Shown: one piece after another, positions 44,707-52,629 of the stretch | How the letters are laid out: every line of letters starts with the position of its first letter | Numbering within the stretch: position 1 is the stretch's first letter | NCBI RefSeq assembly: GCF_000454545.1 | Contig: NZ_CM002139.1 | Coordinates: 3,780,478-3,833,106 of the forward strand | Length of the DNA stretch: 52,629 bases | Direction of reading: 5' to 3' | Origin: Xanthomonas cassavae CFBP 4642 | GTDB lineage: Bacteria > Pseudomonadota > Gammaproteobacteria > Xanthomonadales > Xanthomonadaceae | Program-made: the position numbers and the translations under genes | Notes under the pieces: generated by a model | The model's database searches: none | Seen by the model: the letters and a program-made list of their open reading frames with translations, nothing else | What the model was told of the DNA's origin: nothing

Positions 44707-46509
44707 ATGTCTTCTCCCGCACACGAATTGCTCAGCCGCGTCTTCGGTTACGATGCCTTCCGCGGCCCGCAGCAGGCCATTGTCGAACACGTCGCTGCCG
44801 GCAACGACGCGCTGGTGCTGATGCCCACCGGCGGCGGCAAGTCGCTGTGCTACCAAGTCCCGGCGCTGCTGCGCGACGGCATCGGCATCGTGGTCTCGCC
44901 GCTGATCGCATTGATGCAGGATCAGGTCGAGGCGCTGCGCCAGCTTGGGGTGCGCGCCGAATTCCTCAATTCCACCCTGGATGCGGAGAACGCGCAGCGG
45001 GTGGAGCGCGCCCTGCTCGCCGGCGATCTGGACCTGCTGTACGTGGCGCCGGAACGGCTGCTGACCCAGCGCTTCCTGTCGCTGCTGGAGCGCAGCCGCA
45101 TCGCCCTGTTTGCCATCGACGAGGCCCACTGCGTCTCGCAATGGGGGCACGACTTCCGCCCGGAATACCGCCAGCTCACCGTGCTGCACGAACGCTGGCC
45201 GCACATCCCGCGCATGGCGCTGACCGCCACCGCCGACCCACCCACGCAGCGCGAGATCGCCGAGCGCCTGGACCTGGTGGACGCGCGCCACTTCGTCAGC
45301 TCCTTCGACCGCCCCAACATCCGCTACACCGTGGTGCAGAAGGACAACGCGCGCAAGCAGCTGCAGGAGTTCCTGGGCCGCCATCGCGGCTGTGCCGGCA
45401 TCGTCTATGCGATGTCGCGGCGCAAGGTGGAAGAAACCGCCCAGCAGCTGTGCGCGCAGGGCTTCAATGCCCTGCCCTATCACGCTGGCCTGCCGGCGGA
45501 GGTGCGCGCCGAAAACCAGCGCCGCTTCCTGCGCGAGGACGGCATCATCATGGCCGCCACCATTGCCTTCGGCATGGGCATCGACAAGCCCGACGTGCGC
45601 TTCGTGGCACATGTGGACCTGCCCAAATCGCTGGAGGGCTACTACCAGGAGACCGGCCGCGCCGGCCGCGACGGCGAGGCCGCCGAGGCCTGGCTTTGCT
45701 ACGGTCTTGGCGATGTGGTGTTGCTCAAGCAGATGATCGAACAGGGCGAGGCGGCCGAGGAGCGCAAGCGCCTGGAGCGCGCCAAGCTCGACCACCTGCT
45801 GGGCTACTGCGAATCCATGCAATGCCGCCGCCAGGTGCTGCTGGCCGGCTTCGGCGAGACCTATCCCAAGCCCTGCGGCAATTGCGACAACTGCCTGACC
45901 CCGGCCGCCGCCTGGGACGCCACCGTGGCGGCGCAGAAGGCGCTCAGCTGCGTGTACCGCAGCGGCCAGCGCTTCGGCGTGGGCCACCTGATCGACATCC
46001 TGCGTGGCAGCGAGAACGAGCGCATCAAGCAGCTGGGCCACGACCAGCTGAGCACCTACGGCATCGGCCGCGATCTGGATGAGCGCACCTGGCGCAGCGT
46101 GTTTCGCCAGTTGGTTGCCGCCAGCCTGCTGGAAGTCGACAGCGAGGGCCACGGCGGTCTGCGCCTGACCGATGCCAGCCGCCAGGTGCTCAAGGGCGAG
46201 CGCCAGGTGATGATGCGACGGGAAAACCCGTCCGCCGGCCGCGAGCGCGATCGCAGCACCCAGCGCACCGGCCTGCCGGTACAGCCGCAGGATCTGATGC
46301 TGTTCAACGCCTTGCGCGGATTGCGCGCGGAGCTGGCCAAGGAGCAGAACGTGCCGGCCTTCGTCATCTTCCACGACAGCACGCTGCGCAATATCGCCGA
46401 GCAGCGCCCCACCAGTATCGATGCGCTGTCGCGCGTGGGCGGCATCGGTGGCGGCAAGCTGGCCCGTTATGGCGCGCAGCTGATCGACATCGTGCGCAAG
46501 CAAGGCTGA
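44707..46509 (+). CDS. recQ: ATP-dependent DNA helicase RecQ
   Basis: A 600-residue RecQ, a 3' to 5' helicase in recombination and fork repair. Walker A is PTGGGKS (40-46) and the DEAH box is 138-141 ([18 protein letters not shown]). The zinc cysteines are C373, C390, C393 and C396. Winged-helix sequence follows, and an HRDC domain covers about 520-600. The length fits E. coli RecQ (609). The ATG at 44707 follows the repeat spacer. Confidence 0.96.
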   Translation: MSSPAHELLSRVFGYDAFRGPQQAIVEHVAAGNDALVLMPTGGGKSLCYQVPALLRDGIGIVVSPLIALMQDQVEALRQLGVRAEFLNSTLDAENAQRVERALLAGDLDLLYVAPERLLTQRFLSLLERSRIALFAIDEAHCVSQWGHDFRPEYRQLTVLHERWPHIPRMALTATADPPTQREIAERLDLVDARHFVSSFDRPNIRYTVVQKDNARKQLQEFLGRHRGCAGIVYAMSRRKVEETAQQLCAQGFNALPYHAGLPAEVRAENQRRFLREDGIIMAATIAFGMGIDKPDVRFVAHVDLPKSLEGYYQETGRAGRDGEAAEAWLCYGLGDVVLLKQMIEQGEAAEERKRLERAKLDHLLGYCESMQCRRQVLLAGFGETYPKPCGNCDNCLTPAAAWDATVAAQKALSCVYRSGQRFGVGHLIDILRGSENERIKQLGHDQLSTYGIGRDLDERTWRSVFRQLVAASLLEVDSEGHGGLRLTDASRQVLKGERQVMMRRENPSAGRERDRSTQRTGLPVQPQDLMLFNALRGLRAELAKEQNVPAFVIFHDSTLRNIAEQRPTSIDALSRVGGIGGGKLARYGAQLIDIVRKQG

Positions 46510-46646
46510 TGCAACAGCCTGTGCCAGCGGACGCCACGCGCCGGCACACCATTCGCCTGAATCGACAGCGGGCATTCAATCAGCCGTTGCTAGTTTCACA
46601 GGGCGAGCTGGCACGCGCTGCCAGTCACTTGAGTAGAGTCGAACCG

Positions 46647-47129
46647 ATGAAACGCAGCCTGCTTCTCCTGGCCACTCTATTCGCCGCCGGTGGCGCACTC
46701 GCCCAGAACGGCGACGGTAGTGCCGAGCCGGCATCCGCCCGTGCACTGGACCTCAGCGTCCCGCAGGCACCGGTGCAGTACCGTTCGGACCCGGAATACA
46801 GCACCGATCCGCCGGGCACGTTCTACGGCGACAAGAGCGGCCCCCGGCCTGCGCTGGCACGCCCGAGCGCGGCGTCGATCGCTGCCGAGCGCGCCGAACA
46901 ATGCCAGGGCAAGCTGCACGGCGCCGTCGAGACCGGCATGGGCTATTCCAGTCGCGGCGGCAACAGCAACTGGCAGGCCGCCAACCTGAATTCCTGCAAG
47001 ACCTATTACGACGACGACGGCAAGGCACACCAGATCGGCGTCAGCATCAGCGTCGGTCGCGGCGAAGGCCCGGTATTCGGCCCGCGCTACGCGCCTGGCG
47101 GCTATGGTCCCGGCCCCTTCGGTTGGTGA
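46647..47129 (+). CDS. Small secreted protein of unknown function
   Basis: A 160-residue protein. A signal peptide covers about 1-19 (LLLLATLFAAGGALA). The mature chain has two Cys (in AERAEQCQGK and NLNSCKTYYDDDGK), a Tyr/Gly-rich middle and a C-terminus rich in Pro, Gly and Tyr. I recognise no family. It follows recQ by 137 bp on the same strand. The longer frame from 46509 overlaps the recQ stop and has no ribosome site, so ATG 46647 is preferred. Confidence 0.65.
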   Translation: MKRSLLLLATLFAAGGALAQNGDGSAEPASARALDLSVPQAPVQYRSDPEYSTDPPGTFYGDKSGPRPALARPSAASIAAERAEQCQGKLHGAVETGMGYSSRGGNSNWQAANLNSCKTYYDDDGKAHQIGVSISVGRGEGPVFGPRYAPGGYGPGPFGW

Positions 47130-47208
47130 CCATACGGCTGCGTCCTGCATTGACGAAGGGTTCACTGCTGCATCGCCCAGAATGTGGCCTGCCTTACGAG
47201 ACGTGCTC

Positions 47209-47613
47209 ATGTCACAGAACAAGGAACGGCCGGTTGTATTCGTTGTCGAAGACGGCGACGGCACCCGACAACTCAGCTGCCTTGTGCTGGAAAGTTACGG
47301 CTTTACCTGTCGCAGCGCCGGTTCGGTCGAAGAAGCGCTGACATTGATCGAAAGCGACCCGCGCGTGGATGTGCTGTTTTCCGATATCCACTTTCCCGGC
47401 GGGTTGACCGGCGTGGACCTTGCTTTGAAGACCGCACACGCGCCGTACAACCTGCCGGTATTGCTGACCTCCGGGCTGGCGGTCGAATACGTCGAAGAAA
47501 TCCTGCCCGACGGCGTGGCCTTCCTGGAAAAGCCCTACACTCCCGAGCAACTGCTCACCGCCATCCGCAGCGTGATGGCGAAACGCCGCGTGCTCGCCGC
47601 GCCGGGCGTCTGA
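47209..47613 (+). CDS. Stand-alone response regulator receiver
   Basis: A 134-residue receiver domain with no output domain. Acidic pair E14/D15, phospho-acceptor D59 (VLFSDIHFPGG), T87 and K108 (FLEKPY) are intact. The DIHFPGG-LTGVDLA pattern resembles receivers paired with HWE/HisKA_2 kinases, which are common beside the kinase near 52 kb; no kinase lies next to this one. The frame can be extended upstream, but ATG 47209 gives a complete receiver. Confidence 0.85.
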   Translation: MSQNKERPVVFVVEDGDGTRQLSCLVLESYGFTCRSAGSVEEALTLIESDPRVDVLFSDIHFPGGLTGVDLALKTAHAPYNLPVLLTSGLAVEYVEEILPDGVAFLEKPYTPEQLLTAIRSVMAKRRVLAAPGV

Positions 47614-47771
47614 CGCGCACGACCGCAACTGGATGGCGGCCCACACTCCCGGCATGAAATGCCACCCCGTCGCGCGATGTGGCGGCAACGGGGATTGATC
47701 ACGACACAGCTGTGCCATGGCCGCGGCGCAATGCCCGCCTGGTGCCGCTGTGCCTTACGCCAGGGGACAGC

Positions 47772-48143
47772 ATGAACTAGTTAGTGACCGCAGCTATTGC
47801 CATGGCTGCGTTGAGCGGGTGCGCAACGGTGATGAACGACGCGACCCAGCCGATTCGCGTCGATACCAAGACCGCCGACGGCCAAACCATCACCGGCGCC
47901 GATTGCGCCATCCGCAACGAGAAGGGGCGCGTCACCCTGGAGTCCGGCCAGACCGCCCAGGTGCGCCGGTCCGCACGCGATCTGGATCTCGCCTGCGCGC
48001 TGCCCGGTCAGCGCGGTGCGGCAGGCCGCTCCATCTCGCGCGCCAACATGGGCATCTGGGGCAACATCCTGATCGGCGGCGCCATCGTCAGTACCCACCG
48101 CCGCTGCGGCTCCGACAGCGCCTGCAGGCCCGGCGATGTCTAG
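47772..48143 (+). pseudogene. Lipoprotein gene with an amber third codon
   Basis: AGGGGA (47762-47767) precedes an ATG (47772), but the third codon is TAG. Read through that stop, the frame gives MN*LVTAAIAMAALSGCATV, a typical lipoprotein start with lipobox LSGC. The only other start is GTG at 47784, which would remove most of the signal's basic n-region. The C-terminal part (IGGAIVSTHRRCGSD) ends abruptly and may be out of frame with the usual family end, though I cannot confirm that. The gene is either broken or expressed weakly from the GTG. Confidence 0.5.
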
Positions 48144-49110
48144 CAAATCATCGATGGAACGCGCCCAAAGCATCAGCAGCGGCTTGCACTGCGGCACGGC
48201 GCAGGCGGCCGGCCCTACCCGCATCGCCGCGACCTGCCAGAGCGGCAGCACGGTACGGATCGACTGCGCCGGCTTGCGCTGTACGTCCAGCATTCAGTAG
48301 TCTCCCGCAGCTACGCTCGGCGACACGCGCAGTCGAGGACGGCGCGCTTGTCGGGAGTATCCCGATAACCTGTCAGCGCGCCCCCGATTTACGTGATGCA
48401 CGTCTCACCTAAACTGCAGCCACCGGACGCGAGGCCTGTTGGGCCGCTCAACTCGCGGGGCGCTGAGCACGCCCCTGCCGGGACACTGCCGACGCAGACC
48501 TGTGAGGCCTCGTGCTGTGCGGGCTGGCCGATGCGTTGATCGGACCGCCGCAACGCGACGACCCGCTCGGCTGGGTCTATCTGATTGCCGCACGTGTTCT
48601 TTTCCGTGCGAGAGCAACCGCACCTGCTGATCGAAACGCGCACGTTGCCAGAATGTTGCGAAGTTCGCCGGGCGATGCGAGCGATATCCACGGCGACAGC
48701 CACCGCGTTTGGCGACCATTGTCGATCTGTTGCCCATGCAATCGATCTCTTCTACAGGCTGACTTCAGCGTGTCACGCGGTGGCCAAGCGCGTATTTGCC
48801 CGCATGCGTCTTGCGCTGCCTGACTGTCACTTGATGCAACATCGCGGTAGTTGCCGTACATCGGGCGACGTGCATTGGCGTAGTGGCGCTGACGGCACGC
48901 ACCATATCCGCTCTATTCGCATCAAACGCCGCAAAGCAGGCGGCTCGTACTGCATTGAAGCGCTGAGCTGCGCGCTGGTGCTGCTGGCCTTCAAGCGATG
49001 CGAAAGCACGTTGATGCAAGAACGCAGCGCATTTCACGCGATCAAGCAGGCCGCTCGCTAGGCTAACGTCAGTACAGCGCTTCGCTGCAGATGACTTCCA
49101 GGAGACTTTC
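48144..49110. other. Gene-poor region of about 970 bp
   Basis: No gene is supported. Open frames on both strands (for example 48585-49061 on +) lack ribosome sites, signal motifs and recognisable domains, and have Arg/Ala/His-rich composition typical of chance frames in GC-rich DNA. No repeat, RNA gene or IS end was recognised. It may be decayed sequence. Confidence 0.5.
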
Positions 49111-49221
49111 ATGGGCGACAACACGTTTCTGACACCGGCATTCGCCATCTTGGTCATCGGGATCATCGCCGTGGTGTTCTGGCTGGTGACACGCGCCAAG
49201 AAAAAGCGCAACAAGAAGTAA
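49111..49221 (+). CDS. 36-residue membrane microprotein
   Basis: A short gene below usual length filters. Residues about 6-27 (FLTPAFAILVIGIIAVVFWLVT) form a single membrane helix, followed by a strongly basic tail (RAKKKRNKK). AGGAGA lies 5-8 bases upstream of the ATG, supporting translation. Positive-inside topology puts the tail in the cytoplasm. I do not recognise a family; small proteins of this shape can regulate membrane complexes. Confidence 0.6.
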   Translation: MGDNTFLTPAFAILVIGIIAVVFWLVTRAKKKRNKK

Positions 49222-49277
49222 GCAGGCCGGGCGATCGCCCGCAACAAGACGCGTTGCACGCGACCGTGCGATGCAGC

Positions 49278-49315
49278 GGCGTAGGTACCGGTCGACGGCA
49301 TAGGTACCGGTCGAC
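49278..49315. repeat. Tandem 19-bp direct repeat
   Basis: Two adjacent 19-bp copies share GGC(g/a)TAGGTACCGGTCGAC with one mismatch. Each unit contains the palindromes GGTACC and GTCGAC. It lies in the 275-bp spacer between the microprotein gene and the pseudouridine synthase gene. A regulatory or recombination role is only a guess. Confidence 0.7.
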
Positions 49316-49497
49316 TTCCGTCGGCCCTTGCTTGATTCACGATCGACGATTCACGTGGCGAATCGCGGAGCCTCGAAAAGAGCAACCCGCAGCGTCAGCT
49401 AACGCCGCGTCTTTCCAAGCACACAGCCGCGTCGATGCAGCCGATACCTCAAGTGCGCTGCATGAGGAAGCTGTGCGCACACGTATCAAGCTGCATC

Positions 49498-50208
49498 TCA
49501 GAAGCGCTCGCCTGTCGGCAGATAGCGCCACTGGCCGATGGCCAGTTTGCCCAGCGACACACGGCCCACGCGCAGCCGGCGGATGCTGACCACGTCCAGC
49601 CCCACTTCGCCGCACATGTAGCGGAGCTGGCCCGGCTGTACATGCTTGATCGCAAAGCGCAGCCGTTCTTCGTTCTGCCAGCTCACCTTGCACGGCGGCA
49701 GGCTGCGCCGTTGATAGACCAGGCCCTGCGCCAGGCGCGCCATGCCATACGGGTGCACCTGGCCCCGCACCTCCACCAGAAACTCCTGCTCGATCGAGCA
49801 GGCATCGGCCCTCAGCCTGCGCAGTACCCGGCCATCCTGGCTCAGCACCAGCAGGCCGGTGGCGTCGTCCTCCAGTGGCAGCGGCGCATTGAGACGCAGA
49901 AAATGCCGCTTGAGAACGCGTACCTCGGCGTTGTCCAGCTCGCTGCGGCTTGCCAGGTTGGCCAGTGCCACTGCGGCGTCGGCGGTCATTCCTGCCAGCT
50001 TGTGCAACAACAAGGTCGCTGGCTCGGCGGGTTCCAGTACCGCATCCGGCGCCAGCGTTACCTGCGCAGCGGTTGCCAGGGCCTGCGGCTCTTCGACAAC
50101 CGCCCCGTCCACGCTGACCCAGCCACCCTCGATGTACTGCTGCGCCTCGCCACGCGAACAACCGAACTGCGCGGCAACGCATTTATCGAGACGGATGGGA
50201 TCGGACAT
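49498..50208 (-). CDS. RsuA/RluF-like pseudouridine synthase
   Basis: A 236-residue protein of the RsuA/RluF group, which isomerises uridine to pseudouridine in rRNA. An S4 RNA-binding domain covers about 5-50 (IRLDKCVAAQFGCSRGEAQQYIEGGWVSVDG). The catalytic motif usually reads GRLDxDxxGL; here it reads LPLEDDATGLL (110-120), so the catalytic Asp position is Glu113 and the Arg is absent. The downstream KVSWQNEERLRFAIKHVQPGQLR and RIRVGRVSLGKL blocks fit the family. It may be inactive or use another residue. Confidence 0.8.
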   Translation of the reverse strand: MSDPIRLDKCVAAQFGCSRGEAQQYIEGGWVSVDGAVVEEPQALATAAQVTLAPDAVLEPAEPATLLLHKLAGMTADAAVALANLASRSELDNAEVRVLKRHFLRLNAPLPLEDDATGLLVLSQDGRVLRRLRADACSIEQEFLVEVRGQVHPYGMARLAQGLVYQRRSLPPCKVSWQNEERLRFAIKHVQPGQLRYMCGEVGLDVVSIRRLRVGRVSLGKLAIGQWRYLPTGERF

Positions 50209-50423
50209 CAGGCAAGCTCAGCATCAGGGCCTGGCAGTGTACGTGCTGGCTCGCCGCATGCGCGAGGCGGCGCTTCTCCCATCGCATGCTGCACGGCAGG
50301 GCCAAGCCACCAGATCCGCAGCACGTTGTGGCCCAACCCTGCGCCACCGCGGCGGCTGCATCGCCCCCGCTTCTGCCCTGCACCGCAAAGTGGGAAACTC
50401 AGCGCTCACACAGGAGCTCGCAG

Positions 50424-50630
50424 ATGTTCATCAAGTTCGGCACCACCCGGGTCCGCCTCACCCATATCTCGGTCATCAGCGATCCGTTCAACGCTGGCGA
50501 AAGCTTCGGCTCGTACTGCCACTCCGTGCGGGTCGGCCTGCTCTCCGGCGAAGAGGTCTTTGCGCGTTTCAACAGCGAATCCGGCGCACAACAGCTGCAC
50601 GCCGACGTGCTGGCTGCGCTGGAAGGCTGA
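50424..50630 (+). CDS. Small hypothetical protein
   Basis: A 68-residue protein with AGGAG 7 bases before the ATG. It has no signal peptide or membrane helix and reads as a small mixed alpha/beta chain (TRVRLTHISVISDPFNAGESFG, then VGLLSGEEVFARFNSESGAQQLHADVLAAL). I recognise no family. It lies 215 bp from the pseudouridine synthase gene, divergently transcribed. Confidence 0.55.
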   Translation: MFIKFGTTRVRLTHISVISDPFNAGESFGSYCHSVRVGLLSGEEVFARFNSESGAQQLHADVLAALEG

Positions 50631-51038
50631 TGTCCGTCCACAGCGCGACGCGCGCTCCGCTGCCGAGGGTCTCTAGGCCACCAGATGCAGTGCGCGCGGC
50701 CAAGATTGCTTGACGCGCGCACCGCTCTGTGCGGCGCGGCACTGGCGCGCCGTTGCCCTTGCAGGTTGACAGCGCCACCGCTGGTCCCGATGACGCTACG
50801 CGTGTCACATGTCAGGCCTGGGCAAGAAGCAATCGGACGCGCGTACCAGCGTGTCATGTGCAGCACGCCACGCGTTGTGCAGGTGACGCTGCCGATGATC
50901 TCACCGCGCGCATGAGCGGCGAATTCCGCGGCGTGTTCGCGTAAATGCGCGACGATGCCAGTGCCACCGCCAGCCAGCTGGCGCAGATCGTCGGCAGCAT
51001 CCGCACGGACTACCACTACGGCCTTGCTGACGACAGCG
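50631..51038. other. Spacer holding a chemoreceptor relic
   Basis: Apart from the pseudogene fragment described for 50882-51012, no gene or clear signal was seen. It lies between the small protein gene and the response regulator gene, which point toward each other. Confidence 0.5.
50882..51012 (+). pseudogene. Decayed methyl-accepting chemotaxis gene fragment
   Basis: The frame reads GDAADDLTARMSGEFRGVFA, a TAA stop, then MRDDASATASQLAQIVGSIR. This is the segment just after the HAMP domain in Xanthomonas chemoreceptors (compare DLTxRMxGExxGVFAxMRDDANATxxQL). The stop falls where Gln is usual (a single-base change from CAA). Nothing before or after continues the receptor, so it is a small relic. 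Confidence 0.6.
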
Positions 51039-51401
51039 TCAGTCGGCGCTGGCCCTGCGCTCCAGCGCCGACAAGGCGTTTTGCAGGTCGCGAAACTGAA
51101 ACGGTTTCTGCAACCCATGCCGATGGCGAAACTTCTCCGGAATCCCGCTCTGCGCATAACCGGTGACAAACAGGTAGGGCACGCCGCGCGCGTCCAACGC
51201 TTCTGCGATCGGAAACGAGAGCGTGCCTCCCAGATTGACATCCAGCACCGCCAGATCCAGATTGCCTTGCTGCACCACCTTGAGCGCGGCATCGACATCG
51301 CCAACGGTCGCGGCGATGTCATAGCCCAGTTCGACCAGGCAATCCTCGAGCAGCATCGCCACCAAGGATTCGTCTTCGACCAGCAACACCCGCATGCTCA
51401 C
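51039..51401 (-). CDS. Single-domain response regulator, partner of HWE kinase
   Basis: A 120-residue receiver of the type that accompanies HWE kinases. Phospho-acceptor D54 (LAVLDVNLGG), T80 and K99 (LQKPF) are present, with VTGYAQSGIPEKF typical of this group. Its ATG overlaps the kinase stop by 4 bases (ATGA), so the two are translationally coupled. It probably takes phosphate from that kinase, and having no output domain would pass the signal on by protein contact. Confidence 0.88.
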   Translation of the reverse strand: MSMRVLLVEDESLVAMLLEDCLVELGYDIAATVGDVDAALKVVQQGNLDLAVLDVNLGGTLSFPIAEALDARGVPYLFVTGYAQSGIPEKFRHRHGLQKPFQFRDLQNALSALERRASAD

Positions 51402-52405
51402 GGCTGCACCTCGGCGGGAAGAACCGGTAACGGGATGGAAACCCGGTACCGTACACCGGTGGGGTCGAAGGCAAGCTCCACCTCGCCCTTGAGGTCGTGC
51501 TTCAAGCCGCGCTCCAGCAGCCGCGACCCGAACCCCTTGCGTGCAGGAGGCAGCACGGTGGGGCCTCCGAGCTCCTGCCAGGTGAGTTCCAGCATCGCCT
51601 GGCCATCGCGCGTGCAGCGCTCCCAGACGATCTGCACATTGCCTTCAGACGAGGACAGTGCCCCGTGTTTGAGCGCATTGGTGCACAGCTCGTGCAGCGC
51701 CATCGACAGCGCCAGCGCGCGTCGTGGATCCAGACGACAGGACTCACCTTGCAGGATGAATCGCCGGCTGTCGCGCGACTCGTAAAGCGCTGCAGCATCG
51801 CGCGTCAGCTCCAGGATATCGGCGCTGACCCAGTTCTCCCGGGTCAAGGTGTCGTGCGCACGCGACAGCGCAAGCAGGCGCGCATCGATCTTCTCCTGTG
51901 CATCGGCGAGGTTGTCGGCGTTGTTGAACGACTGACGCGCCAACGACTGCACCATCACCAGCGAATTCTTGACCCGATGGTTGAGCTCGTTGATCAGCAA
52001 CTGCAGATGTTGCGCGTGCTGCTTGTGCTCGGTGATATCGCGCGTTGCACCGGCAATCGCCTCGACATCGCCATCGGGTCCGAACACTGGCGTAAAGATG
52101 TAGTCATAGATGCGCAGGCCCTTGACCGTATGCGGAAACGGCACCTCGCCGCGTATCGGCTCACCGGTTGCGATCACCCGTTCGATCTCCTCGTCGTGCA
52201 TCGCCGCGTGCCAGGGCTCGTACCCCAGCTCAAGACACGTCTTTCCGGCTGCGTCGTCCCAGCACATACCCCACATCGTCAGTAGTGCCTGGTTGGCGTA
52301 AACGAAGCGGTGCTGGGTGTCGAACACATATAAAAGGTCCGGCGTCGCCTGTAACAAGGCCTCGTAAATCCGCGACCTTGCGGCGTCTTCCTGATGCGCA
52401 GCCAT
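51398..52405 (-). CDS. PAS-HWE sensor histidine kinase
   Basis: A 335-residue cytoplasmic kinase without membrane helices. A PAS domain covers about 10-130 (ATPDLLYVFDTQHRFVYANQALLTMWGM, PAC end GATRDITEHKQ). The HWE kinase core has phospho-acceptor H143 in NELNHRVKNSL, N box HELCTNALKHGALS (N243) and the W-x-E signature WQE (276-278) with GFGSRLLERGL. The ligand or signal is unknown; HWE kinases include light sensors, but no LOV cysteine was seen here. It is coupled to the downstream response regulator gene. Confidence 0.9.
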   Translation of the reverse strand: MAAHQEDAARSRIYEALLQATPDLLYVFDTQHRFVYANQALLTMWGMCWDDAAGKTCLELGYEPWHAAMHDEEIERVIATGEPIRGEVPFPHTVKGLRIYDYIFTPVFGPDGDVEAIAGATRDITEHKQHAQHLQLLINELNHRVKNSLVMVQSLARQSFNNADNLADAQEKIDARLLALSRAHDTLTRENWVSADILELTRDAAALYESRDSRRFILQGESCRLDPRRALALSMALHELCTNALKHGALSSSEGNVQIVWERCTRDGQAMLELTWQELGGPTVLPPARKGFGSRLLERGLKHDLKGEVELAFDPTGVRYRVSIPLPVLPAEVQP

Positions 52406-52489
52406 TCACGTCGTAGCCCTGAAGTTGGTGCAGACAATAGAGCGGTAGCCGTGAACGCACGATCATGCCGCCGCGGACGCAAGGATTGC

Positions 52490-52510
52490 CTGAGAAGGCA
52501 TATCTCTCAG
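52490..52510. promoter_or_regulatory. Inverted repeat upstream of the kinase gene
   Basis: CTGAGA and TCTCAG are perfect 6-bp arms with a 9-base spacer, followed on the + strand by AATTTTT. It could be a terminator for a + strand transcript or an operator in the kinase promoter region, which lies about 85 bp upstream of the kinase ATG. Confidence 0.35.
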
Positions 52511-52629
52511 AATTTTTGCGACTCGGGTTCAGGTCGGCACGTCTTGAATGTCCGCAGGCTTCCTGATTCGTCCTCTTGCAAAGAGCGTTCACCGATAATG
52601 GAACATGCGGCACTGCGGCGGGAATGGGG

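Noticed and set aside
48585..49061. A 158-codon frame on the + strand
   Set aside because: No ribosome site, no domain and odd composition; treated as a chance frame.

Overview
The window reads as a piece of a Xanthomonas chromosome, most likely from the X. campestris group. It is GC-rich and carries the Pil-Chp cluster followed by gshB and a tonB-like gene, an overlapping pqqBCDE run, a TonB-dependent receptor of the Xanthomonas/Caulobacter type next to glk, and the (GGGAATC)n and CCCTCTCCC-type intergenic repeats familiar from this genus. The species call is an inference from gene content; no rRNA or tRNA gene was seen.

Layout. Positions 1-620: a 93-bp palindromic element breaks a RimJ-like acetyltransferase gene, followed by a gene-free stretch. 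Positions 621-12858 (- strand): the type IV pilus chemosensory operon pilG-pilH-pilI-pilJ-chpA-chpB-chpC. There is no pilK methyltransferase, and the ChpB methylesterase appears to lack its catalytic triad. Positions 13096-14918 (+): gshB and a coupled TonB-like gene. Positions 15260-22347 (-): PBP1b (mrcB) with a TPR lipoprotein that looks like its activator LpoP, a DinG/YoaA-type helicase, tsaB, and an ADP-ribosylglycohydrolase homologue with an altered metal motif. Positions 22582-24684 (+): a two-domain glycosyltransferase. Positions 24950-28966 (-): a membrane-anchored TPR-like protein and relA.

Positions 29283-32499 (+): pqqABCDE, with 4-bp stop/start overlaps from pqqB to pqqE. Positions 32740-35268 (+): a small secreted protein and a PqaA-like protein. 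Positions 35691-39461 (+): glk and a TonB-dependent receptor, a plausible carbohydrate uptake unit. Positions 39562-43674 (-): hrpA, divergent from dps (+). Positions 44707-46509 (+): recQ. From about 46.6 kb the gene density falls: small secreted and lipoprotein genes (one with an amber third codon), a stand-alone receiver, a 36-residue membrane microprotein, an RsuA/RluF-like pseudouridine synthase with Glu at the catalytic Asp position, relics of methyl-accepting chemotaxis genes, and a PAS-HWE histidine kinase coupled to a single-domain response regulator.

How the parts fit. The Pil-Chp genes form a complete signalling chain (receptor PilJ, adaptors PilI and ChpC, kinase ChpA, regulators PilG and PilH) but seem to lack methylation-based adaptation. 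The mrcB-lpoP pair is a cell-wall synthase with its probable activator. pqqABCDE makes the cofactor for periplasmic quinoprotein dehydrogenases encoded elsewhere. The strongest leads are the degenerate ChpB, the His/acidic low-complexity block in ChpA, the 93-bp palindrome, the catalytic-residue changes in the ADP-ribosylglycohydrolase and pseudouridine synthase, and the decayed chemoreceptor relics. I did not find a clearly new multi-gene system.
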